DNA from: Jannaschia sp. GRR-S6-38
Lineage (GTDB): Bacteria > Pseudomonadota > Alphaproteobacteria > Rhodobacterales > Rhodobacteraceae
Direction: 5' to 3'
NCBI RefSeq assembly: GCF_029853695.1
Contig: NZ_CP122537.1
Coordinates: 2,501,501 to 2,565,500 of the forward strand
Length of the DNA stretch: 64,000 nucleotides
Below, one piece after another: positions 1-9,507 of the stretch. Each line of letters opens with the position of its first letter. Within the stretch, counting starts at the first letter, position 1. The position numbers and the translations under genes were made by a program. The notes under the pieces were generated by a model. The model ran no database searches. It worked only from the letters and a program-made list of their open reading frames with translations, and was not told where the DNA came from.

Positions 1-122
1 TAGATGGAGGTGAGTTTGCCGGCGATGGTGTCGTGCCGCCCGCAGGCGGCTTGCGCCAGCGCGGGCGGGGCCACCGCGGCCAGGCCGAATGTCAGGCTGA
101 GGCTGATGAGTCGTTTCCACAT
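1..122 (-). CDS. Secreted protein of unknown function, N-terminal part only
   Basis: Only the first 40 codons lie inside the window; the gene runs off the left edge. The start ATG (120-122 on the plus strand) follows a good ribosome-binding site (GGGAAGGAG about six bases upstream). The N-terminus is a typical Sec signal peptide: a basic MWKR start, a hydrophobic stretch to about residue 20, and a PALA-QA signal peptidase I site near residues 20-24. The mature part begins with a cysteine-containing segment (AACGRHD). A secreted or periplasmic protein is well supported; the family cannot be told from this fragment. Confidence 0.7.
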   Translation of the reverse strand, partial: MWKRLISLSLTFGLAAVAPPALAQAACGRHDTIAGKLTSI

Positions 123-292
123 GATCTTCTCCTTCCCGGTTGCGGGGTCGGAGATGGCGAGGCCTGCGACCCCGGCGACATGATGGTCGATATACACCAG
201 ATATAGGGGCGGAGGCGCCGGGCGCATCTAGGGGTGCCAAAACCGTGAGAATCGGGTCGGCGGGTCGTGAGGCGCCGCGGCGGGGGCGTTCG

Positions 293-1531
<1,239 letters not shown>

Positions 1532-1590
1532 CGGCGATCCTCCTCGCGGGCACACTTGCGGAGGGGGCGGGCATCCGCAACCCTGCGCGG

Positions 1591-2598
1591 ATGGATGACC
1601 TGTCCCCCGAGCTGTTCGACTTCATCGCCGCGCGCTGCCCCGACCTGCCGCGCATCACCGGCGGCCGCCGCTTCGGGACGGGGCAGAGCAACCCGACCTG
1701 GGCCCTGACGACCGAGGGCGCGCCGCTGGTGCTGCGCGCCAAGCCGCCGGGCAAGCTGCTGCCCAAGGCGCATATGATCGAGCGGGAATACCGCGTGATG
1801 GCGGCGCTGGCCGACACGCCCGTGCCGGTCCCGCGGATGCACGCGCTGATCGAGGAGGCGAACCCGCTGGGCCGCCCCTTCTACCTGATGGCGCATGTGG
1901 AGGGGCGGATCTTCTGGGACCCGACCCTGCCCGAGGTCGCGGACCGGGCCGCGATCTACGACGCGATGAACGCGGTGCTGGCGACGCTTGGGGGGCTCGA
2001 CCCGGCGGCGCTGGGCCTGGACGATTACGGGCGGGCCGAGGGCTATTTCCACCGCCAGCTCGCGGTCTGGACGCGCGCCTATGCCGCCTCGGTCGAGGAT
2101 CCGGACCCGGAGCTGGTCGACCTGGGCGACTGGCTGGCCGATTGCGACCCCGCGGATGCGGCGCCCGCGCTGGTCCATGGCGATTTCCGCCTCGACAACA
2201 TGATCTTCCATCCGACCGAGCCCCGGGTGATCGGGCTTCTGGACTGGGAGCTCTCGACGCTGGGCCATCCGACCGCCGATCTGGCCTATCAGGTGATGCA
2301 GTGGCACCTGCCGCATGACGGGCCGCTGAAGGGGCTGGGCGGGGTGGACCGCGCGGCGCTGGGGCTGCCCTCCGATGCCGGTTACGTCGCCCGCTACTGC
2401 GCGCGGCGGGGGATCGACGGAGTGTCGGACTGGAACGCGTGGCTGGCGCTCTCGGCCTATCGGCTGGCGGCGATCCTCGCGGGCGTGGGCGCGCGGGCCG
2501 AGGCGGGCAACGCGTCGAACCCGGAGAGCGGGCGCGCCTATGGGCGGCTCGTGCCCGAGCTGGTCGAACTGGGCCAGCGGTTCCGGCGGCGGCGCTAG
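1591..2598 (+). CDS. APH/ACAD10-N-type phosphotransferase
   Basis: The 335-residue protein has the aminoglycoside phosphotransferase / choline kinase fold. An N-lobe with RFGTGQSNPTW and an ATP-binding lysine (LRAKPPG) is followed by the catalytic loop HGDFRLDNMIF (about residues 193-203) and the metal-binding segment GLLDWELSTLG. This subfamily corresponds to the N-terminal kinase domain of eukaryotic ACAD10/11, and the divergent neighbour encodes the matching dehydrogenase, so the two probably act in one pathway, with the kinase phosphorylating a hydroxyacyl substrate. Drug resistance is not implied. The start is the first ATG after the divergent spacer. Its stop codon overlaps the stop of the convergent gene at 2595. 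Confidence 0.88.
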   Translation: MDDLSPELFDFIAARCPDLPRITGGRRFGTGQSNPTWALTTEGAPLVLRAKPPGKLLPKAHMIEREYRVMAALADTPVPVPRMHALIEEANPLGRPFYLMAHVEGRIFWDPTLPEVADRAAIYDAMNAVLATLGGLDPAALGLDDYGRAEGYFHRQLAVWTRAYAASVEDPDPELVDLGDWLADCDPADAAPALVHGDFRLDNMIFHPTEPRVIGLLDWELSTLGHPTADLAYQVMQWHLPHDGPLKGLGGVDRAALGLPSDAGYVARYCARRGIDGVSDWNAWLALSAYRLAAILAGVGARAEAGNASNPESGRAYGRLVPELVELGQRFRRRR

Positions 2599-3587
2599 AG
2601 CGTCAGTCGCGGCTGACCGGTCAGGTGGCGCATCCGCGCCATCACGTCGACGCCCATCTGCGCCATCAGCCCGATCGTGTCGTTGGGCAGCCAGTTCTCG
2701 GCGATCAGCCCGTCCGACCCGAAGCGGTAGAAATCCATCACCCGGAAGCGCATCGCCCGGCCCGTCGCCGGCAGTCCCATGTAATCGGCGCCGTCATGGG
2801 TGACGGCCACGTCGCCCCCGGTCATCGCGAAGGGGCCGTCCGAGAGGCGCGCGAAATGGCCCGCGCCCTGCGCCTTCCGGAAGGCGCGGCGATAGGGGAC
2901 CTGGTGATGGGCGCGGAAGCCCGCCACGCCGCGACAGGCGCCGATATTGCCGCCCGCCCAATAGGTGAAGTCGGGATGCCAGTGGCGCATGTCGATTGTC
3001 GCGATATCGCCGCCGTCGAAGGCGTTCATCACCGCATGCATCTCGAGCACGCTCGCCAGCGCGCCGGTCTCGGGCGAAGGCGCCAGCCGCACGCCGCCGC
3101 CGCCGCGCGGGCCGGGCCAGTGGCCGGGGGCGCCCAGGGGCGGCGACATCGGCCAGCACCCGGCCTGCCGCATCAGCGCGGGCAGATCCCAGATCAGCCA
3201 GGAGGCCCGGATGCGGCCGTCCTCGATCGCATGCGCCTCGCCGAAGGGCAGGGTGACGACGCCGCCGGTGGGCGGGATGCCCGCGAAGGGCTCGCGGAAG
3301 GTGCCGAGATAGCTGCCGAGGCAGGCCACGACGCGCGGCGGGCGCGGGGCCTGCCAGCGGTCGTCGGGATGGTTCGCGCCCGCGAGGAAGATGTCGTCAC
3401 GGCGCTCGAGATCGGGCAGGGCGCGGCGCAGCTCGGCCGTCAGCCGGCCGAGGCCCGCCGCGTCCAGCCTCCCGAAAGGCGCCGCCGCCTCGGCGGCCAG
3501 GTCGGCGGCCAGCACGTCCTCTCCGGCCGTCCAGCGCGCCAGCACCTGCCACGCGCTGCGGCGGAAGCCTTCGTCGGCATCGGTCAT
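2595..3587 (-). CDS. Two-domain SnoaL/NTF2-like (ester cyclase family) protein
   Basis: The 330-residue protein appears to hold two NTF2-fold domains. The C-terminal half (about residues 180-325) has clear SnoaL-like features: MHAVMNAFDGGDIATIDMRH, an HPDFTYWAGGNIG segment and a strand pattern ending MDFYRFGSDGLIAENWLPND. The N-terminal half is a more diverged copy (HPDDRW near residue 71, LGSYLGTF, and DGRIRASWLIWDLPAL). Members of this fold are cyclases, isomerases or binding proteins; no specific reaction can be assigned. The gene at 4779 encodes a single-domain relative, and an ABC ATPase gene lies between them. Its stop overlaps the stop of the convergent kinase gene. Confidence 0.75.
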   Translation of the reverse strand: MTDADEGFRRSAWQVLARWTAGEDVLAADLAAEAAAPFGRLDAAGLGRLTAELRRALPDLERRDDIFLAGANHPDDRWQAPRPPRVVACLGSYLGTFREPFAGIPPTGGVVTLPFGEAHAIEDGRIRASWLIWDLPALMRQAGCWPMSPPLGAPGHWPGPRGGGGVRLAPSPETGALASVLEMHAVMNAFDGGDIATIDMRHWHPDFTYWAGGNIGACRGVAGFRAHHQVPYRRAFRKAQGAGHFARLSDGPFAMTGGDVAVTHDGADYMGLPATGRAMRFRVMDFYRFGSDGLIAENWLPNDTIGLMAQMGVDVMARMRHLTGQPRLTL

Positions 3588-3669
3588 GGCGGGGCCCCTG
3601 CATACGATTGCAAATGGCTTGCCGCAGGCCGCGCCGGCTGTCTAGGGTGGCTGAAATCACGGAGGCGAC

Positions 3670-4722
3670 ATGGCCGGCATCCAGCTCAAGCAGGTGACCA
3701 AGCGCTGGGGCGATTTCGTCGGCGTCGAGGCCTTCGACCTCGATATCGCGGATCGCGAGTTCCTGGTGCTGCTGGGCCCCTCGGGCTGCGGCAAGACCAC
3801 GACGATGCGGATGATCGCGGGGCTGGAAGATCCGACCTCGGGCGACATCGTGATCGACGGGCGGCGGGTCAACGATCTCGACCCGAAGGACCGCGACGTG
3901 GCGATGGTGTTCCAGTCCTACGGGCTCTACCCCAACATGAACGTCTGGGAGAACATCCGCTTCCCGCTGAAGGTCCGGAAGGTGCCCGAGGCCGAGCACG
4001 AGGCGCGCGTGCAGCGCGCCGCCGAGATGGTCGAGCTGGTGCCCTTCCTCGACCGTAAGCCCGCCGCGCTCTCGGGCGGACAGCGCCAGCGCGTGGCCCT
4101 GGCCCGCGCCATCGTGCGCACGCCCAAGGTCTTCCTGATGGACGAGCCCCTGTCGAACCTGGACGCCAAGCTGCGCGTCTCGACACGGGCGCAGATCAAG
4201 AACCTGAGCCACGAGCTGCAGGTGACGACGATCTACGTCACCCATGACCAGATCGAGGCGATGACGCTGGCCGACCGGGTGGTGGTGATGAAGCAGGGCG
4301 TCGTCCAGCAGGTCGGCACGCCCACCGACATCTACGACAACCCCGCCAACACCTTCGTCGCGGGCTTCATCGGCAGCCCGGCGATGAACCTGATGGAGGG
4401 CGAGGTGGTGGACGGCACCTTCCACGCGGCCGGGGTCGAGATCCCGGGCTTCGAGGGCGTGAAGGGCCCGGTCGTCTGCGGCTTTCGCGCCGAGGATGCC
4501 GGGCTGGCCGAGGACGGGGCGGGCGAGGTGCAGGCGCCGGTCTATTCGATGGAGCTGCTGGGCGATTCGACCATGGTCACGATGCGCGCGGGCGGCGCGC
4601 TGCTCGCGGTGAAGGCCCCGAAGGAGTTCCGCACCCACATCCGCGCGCCCTTCTCCGCGCATGTGCCCGCCGCGATCTGCCACCTGTTCGACGCGAAATC
4701 CGGCGAGCGGCTCGCGCGCTGA
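3670..4722 (+). CDS. ABC transporter ATP-binding protein (UgpC/MsmK/MalK-like)
   Basis: The 350-residue ATPase belongs to the CUT1 carbohydrate-importer type. Walker A is GPSGCGKTT (about residue 37), the Q-loop is FQSYGLYPN, the signature is LSGGQRQRVALARA, Walker B is VFLMDEPLSNLDAKLR and the switch histidine sits in TIYVTHDQIEAMT. A TOBE-type regulatory domain follows from about residue 240, as in MalK/UgpC. ATG at 3670 follows GGAGG. No permease or solute-binding protein gene is adjacent; its neighbours are two SnoaL-like genes. It either energises permeases encoded elsewhere (MsmK-like sharing) or is what remains of an operon. The substrate cannot be predicted. Confidence 0.92.
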   Translation: MAGIQLKQVTKRWGDFVGVEAFDLDIADREFLVLLGPSGCGKTTTMRMIAGLEDPTSGDIVIDGRRVNDLDPKDRDVAMVFQSYGLYPNMNVWENIRFPLKVRKVPEAEHEARVQRAAEMVELVPFLDRKPAALSGGQRQRVALARAIVRTPKVFLMDEPLSNLDAKLRVSTRAQIKNLSHELQVTTIYVTHDQIEAMTLADRVVVMKQGVVQQVGTPTDIYDNPANTFVAGFIGSPAMNLMEGEVVDGTFHAAGVEIPGFEGVKGPVVCGFRAEDAGLAEDGAGEVQAPVYSMELLGDSTMVTMRAGGALLAVKAPKEFRTHIRAPFSAHVPAAICHLFDAKSGERLAR

Positions 4723-4778
4723 GCCCCGCCCGGCCGCGCCGCGCGCCGCTCGATCCACACCGGCAACCGGAGGTCCCC

Positions 4779-5312
4779 ATGAAAGGCAGCCGCCCCGAAC
4801 AGGCCGCGCTTACCCGCGATACGGACCTGTCGAAGACCGAGGCCACACGGGCCGTGATCGAGGGCATGGTGGACGGTCTGAACGACCACCGCATCGCCGA
4901 TATCGGCGAGTTCTTCTCGGAGAGCTTCCGCTGGATGGGCAACCGGGGCTGCGGCACCAAGCGCGGCCTGCGAGAGTTCCAGCGGAACTGGCAGCAGCCC
5001 TTCCAGGCGGCCTTCGGCGACAAGGTCTGCATCGACGAGGCGCGGCTCTACATGGGCGAATGGGCCGCGGCCTTCGGGCGGCAGGAGGCAACGCATCGCG
5101 GGCCGTTCATGGGGATCGCGCCGACCGGCAAGCGGGTCGAGATCCGCTACATGGATTTCTGGAAGGTCGTGGACGGCAAGATCGTCGACAATTGGGTGAT
5201 GGTCGACTTCCCGCATGTGCTGGCGCAGCTGGGCGTGGACGTGTTCGACGGCGAGGGCTGGGAGGCCTTCGACCGGGGCGAGAAGACGCCGCCGGAGGTG
5301 CCGGAGGGGTAG
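4779..5312 (+). CDS. SnoaL-like ester cyclase family protein
   Basis: A 177-residue single-domain NTF2-fold protein. Key segments are VIEGMVDGLNDHRIADIGEFF at the N-terminal helix pair, RWMGNRGCGTKRGLREF, and a C-terminal strand set with APTGKRVEIRYMDFWKVVDGKI and NWVMVDFPHVLAQLGVDVF. It resembles the C-terminal domain of the protein encoded at 2595-3587 (compare MDFYRFGSDGLIAENW), so the two are probably ancient paralogues. It lies 56 bases behind the ABC ATPase gene on the same strand and may be co-transcribed. The chemistry is unknown. Confidence 0.8.
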   Translation: MKGSRPEQAALTRDTDLSKTEATRAVIEGMVDGLNDHRIADIGEFFSESFRWMGNRGCGTKRGLREFQRNWQQPFQAAFGDKVCIDEARLYMGEWAAAFGRQEATHRGPFMGIAPTGKRVEIRYMDFWKVVDGKIVDNWVMVDFPHVLAQLGVDVFDGEGWEAFDRGEKTPPEVPEG

Positions 5313-5372
5313 GACGCGGCGAGCGCCGGCGTGGCCGCGCCCGGCCGGCGCGGGGTCGCGGCCGCCGGGCCC

Positions 5373-5588
5373 TCAGCCGAGGAACAGCCCCGCCACGACC
5401 ATCATTAGCCCGATGCCCGAGAGCGCCAGCGCGCCGAGGTTCCACGCGACGAGCTTGCGCAGCCGCGCCTCCATCGCCGCGCCTTCCAGCCCCTCGCGCC
5501 GGGCGCGCGCGGCCACCACGATGCAGGCCAGAAGCGCCGCCAGCCCCGCGACCGTCAGCGCCGCGCCGATCCAGACCAGTGCCGCCAT
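5373..5588 (-). CDS. Small two-helix membrane protein
   Basis: A 71-residue protein with two predicted membrane segments (about residues 4-27 and 48-70) separated by a basic and acidic cytoplasmic stretch (ARARREGLEGAAMEARLRKL). By the positive-inside rule both ends should face the periplasm. No family was recognised. It lies between the SnoaL-like gene and gapR, transcribed away from gapR. Its start ATG is 79 bases from the gapR start, so the two share a short divergent promoter region. Confidence 0.65.
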   Translation of the reverse strand: MAALVWIGAALTVAGLAALLACIVVAARARREGLEGAAMEARLRKLVAWNLGALALSGIGLMMVVAGLFLG

Positions 5589-5667
5589 GTCGCAAAACCC
5601 TCTCGTTGCATCGCCCTGCGCCCGGCGCTACCGAAGTGCTTCCAACAGGACAAGAGGAGCAGCGACG

Positions 5668-5952
5668 ATGGCCGATCTCAAGGTCGTGGACGACGGCGAC
5701 ACGGGCCCCGCCGACACCTACCGCGTGACCGCGGACGAACTGCGCCAGTTCGTCGAGCGCGTGGAGCGGCTGGAACAGGAAAAGAAGGACATCGCCGAGC
5801 AGGTGAAGGAGGTCTATGCCGAGGCCAAGGGCCGCGGCTACGACACCAAGGTGATGCGCAAGGTCATCGCGCTGCGCAAGCGCGAGCCCGACGACATCGC
5901 CGAGGAGGAGGCCATCCTCGAGATGTACAAGGAAGCGCTGGGCATGAGCTGA
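5668..5952 (+). CDS. gapR: Nucleoid-associated protein GapR (DUF2312)
   Basis: The 94-residue, highly charged helical protein matches the DUF2312/GapR family end to end: DELRQFVERVERLEQEKKDI, then EVYAEAKGRGYDTKVMRKVIALRK and an acidic C-terminal helix. In Caulobacter GapR forms a clamp around overtwisted AT-rich DNA ahead of replication and transcription and stimulates topoisomerases; that role is inferred here by family. The ATG at 5668 follows AAGAGGAG. A strong inverted repeat (5964-5984) lies immediately after the stop, between it and the convergent gene. Confidence 0.93.
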   Translation: MADLKVVDDGDTGPADTYRVTADELRQFVERVERLEQEKKDIAEQVKEVYAEAKGRGYDTKVMRKVIALRKREPDDIAEEEAILEMYKEALGMS

Positions 5953-5963
5953 CGGCCCGTCCG

Positions 5964-5984
5964 CGCGCCCGCCCGGCGGGCGCG
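5964..5984. terminator. GC-rich inverted repeat between convergent genes
   Basis: A 9-bp perfect stem with a 3-base loop sits between the gapR stop and the stop of the convergent gene at 5987. There is no T-tract on either side, so it may be a weak or Rho-assisted terminator or a 3'-end stabilising hairpin. Confidence 0.4.
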
Positions 5985-5986
5985 TC

Positions 5987-6862
5987 TCAGGGCTGGAGAA
6001 AGGTGACGTCGGCGCGGCCGCGAATGCGGTCGAGATCCTGCTCGTAGAGCGCGGTCAGCCCGGCGATCATCTCCTCCGACCAGCCGGGCAGGGCGATCTC
6101 CTCGTCGATCTTGGTCTCGTCGACATATTTGCGCAGGAAGGCCGTGGCCACCTTGCGCCGGGTCGCGAGATCGCGCGTCGGGTTGTCGCGCAGATAGACC
6201 TCCAGCCGGGCGAAGCCCGCGGGCGTCATGATCTGCCGCAGGATCGCGTCCTCGCCCTTCAGCTCGCCCGACACCCCCGCGACGGCGCGCAGCAGGTCGG
6301 GCCAGATCAGCGGCAGGTCCTCGTTGCACCAGACCGTCAGCGGCACGTCCGGGCAGGCCGCGCGGATCGCCTCGATCGGCTCGGACCAGCACAGCGCGGC
6401 GAGATCCTGCCCGGCGATGAAGCTCTCGAAATCCTCGACCGAGGAGGCACGGAAGAGCGCGGGGATGAAGGTCGCCGGGTTCCGCATCGCGAGGTAGAAC
6501 CGGACGTCCTGGCCCGGGAAGAGGTCGCGCAGCCCCTCGGCCCGCGTGCCCGCATCACCGTAAAGCGCGTCGCCGCCCAGCACCTTGGCATAGACGCCGA
6601 GAAACCCCTCGTAGCTCAGAACGATCCGGTTCGGGGCGGGGTCGGGCATCCCGCCCAGCATCTCGCCAATCAGCCCATCGGCGGCGCCGGGCACGAGGCT
6701 GCCGCCGCGGGCCTGCAGCGCCTTGCGGATGGCCGGCCGCATCCGTCCCGACGGCGCGACGACGACGCCGGCCTTCGCCAGCGCGGCGGCGTTGCGGCCC
6801 AGCGTCTTCGCGATCAGATCCTCGTCGGTGCAATGCGCCCCGAGATGAATGGCGATGTCCAA
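5987..6862 (-). CDS. Sulfotransferase-like P-loop protein with degenerate nucleotide site
   Basis: The 291-residue protein starts with IAIHLGAHCTDEDLIAKTL, which aligns in form with the H-[IL]-G-x-H-K-T-G-T-T phosphosulfate loop of bacterial sulfotransferase-like proteins, but the KTGTT core is replaced by CTDED. Other family-like segments are RFYLAMRNPATFIPALF and a long helical C-terminus. It probably keeps the fold without PAPS-dependent catalysis; the function is unknown. No ATG is available in front of the conserved N-terminus, so the start is a TTG at 6862, preceded by an AAGGGACGG purine stretch. It is divergent from the ABC permease gene. Confidence 0.65.
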   Translation of the reverse strand: MDIAIHLGAHCTDEDLIAKTLGRNAAALAKAGVVVAPSGRMRPAIRKALQARGGSLVPGAADGLIGEMLGGMPDPAPNRIVLSYEGFLGVYAKVLGGDALYGDAGTRAEGLRDLFPGQDVRFYLAMRNPATFIPALFRASSVEDFESFIAGQDLAALCWSEPIEAIRAACPDVPLTVWCNEDLPLIWPDLLRAVAGVSGELKGEDAILRQIMTPAGFARLEVYLRDNPTRDLATRRKVATAFLRKYVDETKIDEEIALPGWSEEMIAGLTALYEQDLDRIRGRADVTFLQP

Positions 6863-6946
6863 AGCGTGCCGTCCCTTCCGTCCCCGCGGCGGACCCTAGC
6901 GGCGGGCCGCTGGACAGGCAAACGGCAATGGACTAGGCGCGTTGCC

Positions 6947-8605
6947 ATGTCCGACGGAAACGCTCAGGTTCGCGGCCTGTCGCTGCGCCGCCCCGACCTC
7001 TGGTCGGTGGGCGCGGCGGTGATCGCGGCGCTGGTGCTGGTGCCGATCCTGGCCGTCGGCTGGCTGGCGGTGAACCCGACCGAGAACATCTGGCCGCACC
7101 TGATGGCCACGGTCCTGCCGCGCTACCTGACGACGACGCTGATCCTGATGGCGGGCACCGGGGCGCTGGCCGCGGTGGTGGGCACGGGCACGGCCTGGCT
7201 GGTGGCGATGCACGACTTTCCCGGCCGCCGCGTGCTGGCCTGGGCGCTGCTGATGCCGCTCGCCATCCCGGCCTATGTGGGGGCTTACGCGTTGGTCGAT
7301 TTCCTCGACTACGCGGGGCCCGTGCAGACCGCGCTGCGCGCCGCCTTCGGCTGGCGGAGCGCGGCGGATTACGCCTTTCCCGACATCCGCTCGCTGCCCG
7401 CGGCGATCCTGGTGATCGGGCTGTCGCTTTACCCCTATGTCTACCTGCTGGCCCGCGCCGCCTTCTCCGAGCAGTCGGGCGCGGGATTCGAGGTCGCCCG
7501 TGCGCTGGGCGCGGGGCCCTGGGCGCGCTTCGCCCGCGTGGGGCTGCCGCTCGCGCGCCCAGCTATCGCGGCGGGCACGGCGGTGGTGATGATGGAGGCG
7601 GTCAACGATTTCGGCGTGGTCGATTTCTTCGGTGTGCAGACGCTGACGACGGGCATCTTCTCGGTCTGGCTGTCGGGCGGCAATGCCGGCGGCGCGGCGC
7701 AGATCGCCTGCGTGATCCTGTTGCTGGTCGCGGCCCTGATCGCGCTGGAGCGCGCCTCGCGCCGGCGCCGCCGGTTCTGGCAGGCGCCGCGCGCGCAGCG
7801 GCCCGTGACCCGGACCCGCCTGCGCGGGCGGACGGCGGTGGCGGCGGCGGCGGCCTGCGCGGCGCCGGTGCTTCTGGGCTTCGTCTTCCCGGTCTCGGTC
7901 ATGGGCTGGCACGCGGTGGTGGCCGCAGACGGATGGCTGGCCCCCGGGCTGGCGGCGGCGGTGTGGAACACGGTGGCCGTCGCGGGCGTCGCGGCGCTGG
8001 TGACCGTGGGGCTCGCGCTCTTCATGGTCTACGGCGTGCGCATGACCGGCCGGACCCTGCCGCGGCTGCTGCTGCCGGTGACGACCGTGGGCTATGCCGC
8101 GCCGGGGGCGGTGCTGGGGCTGGGCGTGCTGATCCCGCTGGCGGCGCTGGACAACCGCGTGGCCGACGGGATCCTGGCGCTGACCGGGCGCGACCCGGGC
8201 CTTCTGCTGACGGGCAGCATGGCCGCGCTGGTCTATGCCTACACGGTGCGGTTCTTCGCGATCGGGCAGGGCGCCGCCGATGCCGCGCTGGGCCGCATCC
8301 CGCCGGCGCTGCCGATGGCGGCGCGCTCGCTGGGGCGGGGGCCGCTGGGAACGTTGCGGGCCGTGCACCTGCCGCTGATGCGCGGCTCGGTGGCGATGGC
8401 GCTGCTCCTGGTCTTCGTTGATGCCGTGAAGGAGCTGCCCGCGACGTTGCTCTTGCGGCCCTTCGGCTTCGACACGCTGGCCACGCGGGTCCACGACCAG
8501 GCGTCCCTGGAGCGGCTGGCCCAGGCGGCGCCGGCGGCGCTGGTGATCACCGCGGTGGGCCTCGTCGCCGTCCTCTTGCTGGCCCGCGCCGACGCGGCTA
8601 GGTGA
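6947..8605 (+). CDS. Iron(III)-type ABC transporter permease (FbpB/SfuB-like, fused double domain)
   Basis: A 552-residue inner-membrane protein with about twelve hydrophobic segments arranged as two binding-protein-dependent permease domains, as in the Fe3+ (FbpB/SfuB/HitB) family. Each half has an EAA-like coupling segment: EVARALGAGPWARFARVGLPLARPA (about residues 183-207) and AARSLGRGPLGTLRAVHLPLMRG (about 463-485). The stretch EAVNDFGVVDFFGVQTLTTGIF is characteristic of the family. ATG at 6947 was preferred because the upstream in-frame extension overlaps the divergent gene and is not hydrophobic. No ATPase or iron-binding protein gene is adjacent in the window. Confidence 0.88.
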   Translation: MSDGNAQVRGLSLRRPDLWSVGAAVIAALVLVPILAVGWLAVNPTENIWPHLMATVLPRYLTTTLILMAGTGALAAVVGTGTAWLVAMHDFPGRRVLAWALLMPLAIPAYVGAYALVDFLDYAGPVQTALRAAFGWRSAADYAFPDIRSLPAAILVIGLSLYPYVYLLARAAFSEQSGAGFEVARALGAGPWARFARVGLPLARPAIAAGTAVVMMEAVNDFGVVDFFGVQTLTTGIFSVWLSGGNAGGAAQIACVILLLVAALIALERASRRRRRFWQAPRAQRPVTRTRLRGRTAVAAAAACAAPVLLGFVFPVSVMGWHAVVAADGWLAPGLAAAVWNTVAVAGVAALVTVGLALFMVYGVRMTGRTLPRLLLPVTTVGYAAPGAVLGLGVLIPLAALDNRVADGILALTGRDPGLLLTGSMAALVYAYTVRFFAIGQGAADAALGRIPPALPMAARSLGRGPLGTLRAVHLPLMRGSVAMALLLVFVDAVKELPATLLLRPFGFDTLATRVHDQASLERLAQAAPAALVITAVGLVAVLLLARADAAR

Positions 8606-8613
8606 AGAGCGGC

Positions 8614-8689
8614 GCCCCTATAGCTCAGCTGGTAGAGCAACTGATTTGTAATCAGTAGGTCCGCGGTTCGAGTCCGTGTGGGGGCACCA
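8614..8689 (+). tRNA. tRNA-Thr (anticodon TGT)
   Basis: A complete 76-base cloverleaf: a 7-bp acceptor stem (GCCCCTA with TGGGGGC, one G-T pair), D-arm AGCTCAGCTGGTAGAGC, anticodon arm ACTGA-TTTGTAA-TCAGT with anticodon TGT, T-arm GCGGTTCGAGTCCGT and encoded CCA. It follows the ABC permease gene by only 8 bases. Confidence 0.97.
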
Positions 8690-8806
8690 TTCTCATCCAG
8701 ATGGCCGCGGTCTGTGCGGAATTTCACGTATGATCCACGGGTGATCTGCGGGTGATCCGTGTCGGACGGGGTTCGGCACGCGCATAGGAGCGCGCGCCGG
8801 GTGTCG

Positions 8807-9427
8807 TCACTCCGCGGCGACCGGTTCTGTCGCCGGCTCGATATTGTGGTTCACGAGGAAGCGGTTCTCGGGGTCGTAGCGCGCCTTGACGAGGCGCAGG
8901 CGCTCCATGTTGCCGCCATAGGCCTCGGCCAGGCGGCCGGGATCGTCGCCGGGGACGAAATTGACGTAAACGCTGGCCGCCGCGAAGGGTCCGACGCGCT
9001 CGTAGAGGTCACGGGCCCAGCTGATGCAGCTGTCGTCGAGCCCCGGATCGGTCCAGCGCGTGTGGACGTTCATCGTGAAATGCGCGTCGCGCTGCGGGAA
9101 GGCGGTGGCGTCGTGAGCGACCCGGGCCATGGCGCCGCCGACATGGGCGATGAAGATCTCGCAGGCCGGGTCGGGCAGGTCCGCCACCGCGTCGAGGATG
9201 GCGTCGATCGCCGCGTCGTCCAGCTCCCTGAAGTCGTGGCTCTTCCAGTAGTTGCGCGCGCCGGGCGCGAGCAGCGGGTCGAAAGCCGCCTGCCAGCCGG
9301 TGAACGGATGGGGCGAGATCACGTCGGCGATGGGCGAGCCCAGGCCGCGGAGTTCGGCCATCGCGTTCTCGCCCTCGGCCATGTCGCCGGCGTAGCGGGC
9401 GGCGAAGATCAGGACTTCGGGACGGAA
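8807..9427 (-). pseudogene. FAD-linked oxidase (BBE-type), C-terminal fragment
   Basis: About 206 codons encode the C-terminal part of a FAD-binding oxidoreductase of the PCMH/BBE type. FRPEVLIFAARYAGDMAEGE and ARNYWKSHDFREL come from the substrate domain, and YGGNMERLRLVKARYDPENRF-LVNHNI is the berberine-bridge C-terminal motif. Intact proteins of this kind have about 460 residues with the FAD-binding domain first; that half is missing. Recognisable similarity begins abruptly at about 9427, right beside the terminator of the next gene. A later ATG at 9382 could give a 191-residue product, but it would lack the flavin site. The gene was probably cut by the event that placed the neighbouring outer-membrane gene here. 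Confidence 0.8.
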
Positions 9428-9444
9428 GCTGGCAGTCCCGATCC

Positions 9445-9485
9445 TTAAAGGAAAAGCAGCGGCTCCGCATCGCGAAGCCGCTGCT
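9445..9485 (-). terminator. Rho-independent terminator of the double-barrel gene
   Basis: On the minus strand a perfect 10-bp stem (AGCAGCGGCT / AGCCGCTGCT, loop 11 bases) is followed by TTTTCCTTT. It lies 22 bases beyond the stop of the outer-membrane protein gene. Confidence 0.85.
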
Positions 9486-9507
9486 CAAGGACGCTGTTGA
9501 CTCCGTG

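Noticed and set aside
6860..6862. Upstream or downstream ATG for the sulfotransferase-like gene
   Set aside because: Any later ATG removes the conserved N-terminal beta strand and loop (IAIHLGAH), and none exists upstream in frame; the TTG start was kept.
8614..8806. tRNA-Thr as an integration (att) site for a mobile island
   Set aside because: No second copy of the tRNA 3' end was seen near the right border of the AT-rich patch and no integrase gene is present, so site-specific integration is not supported.
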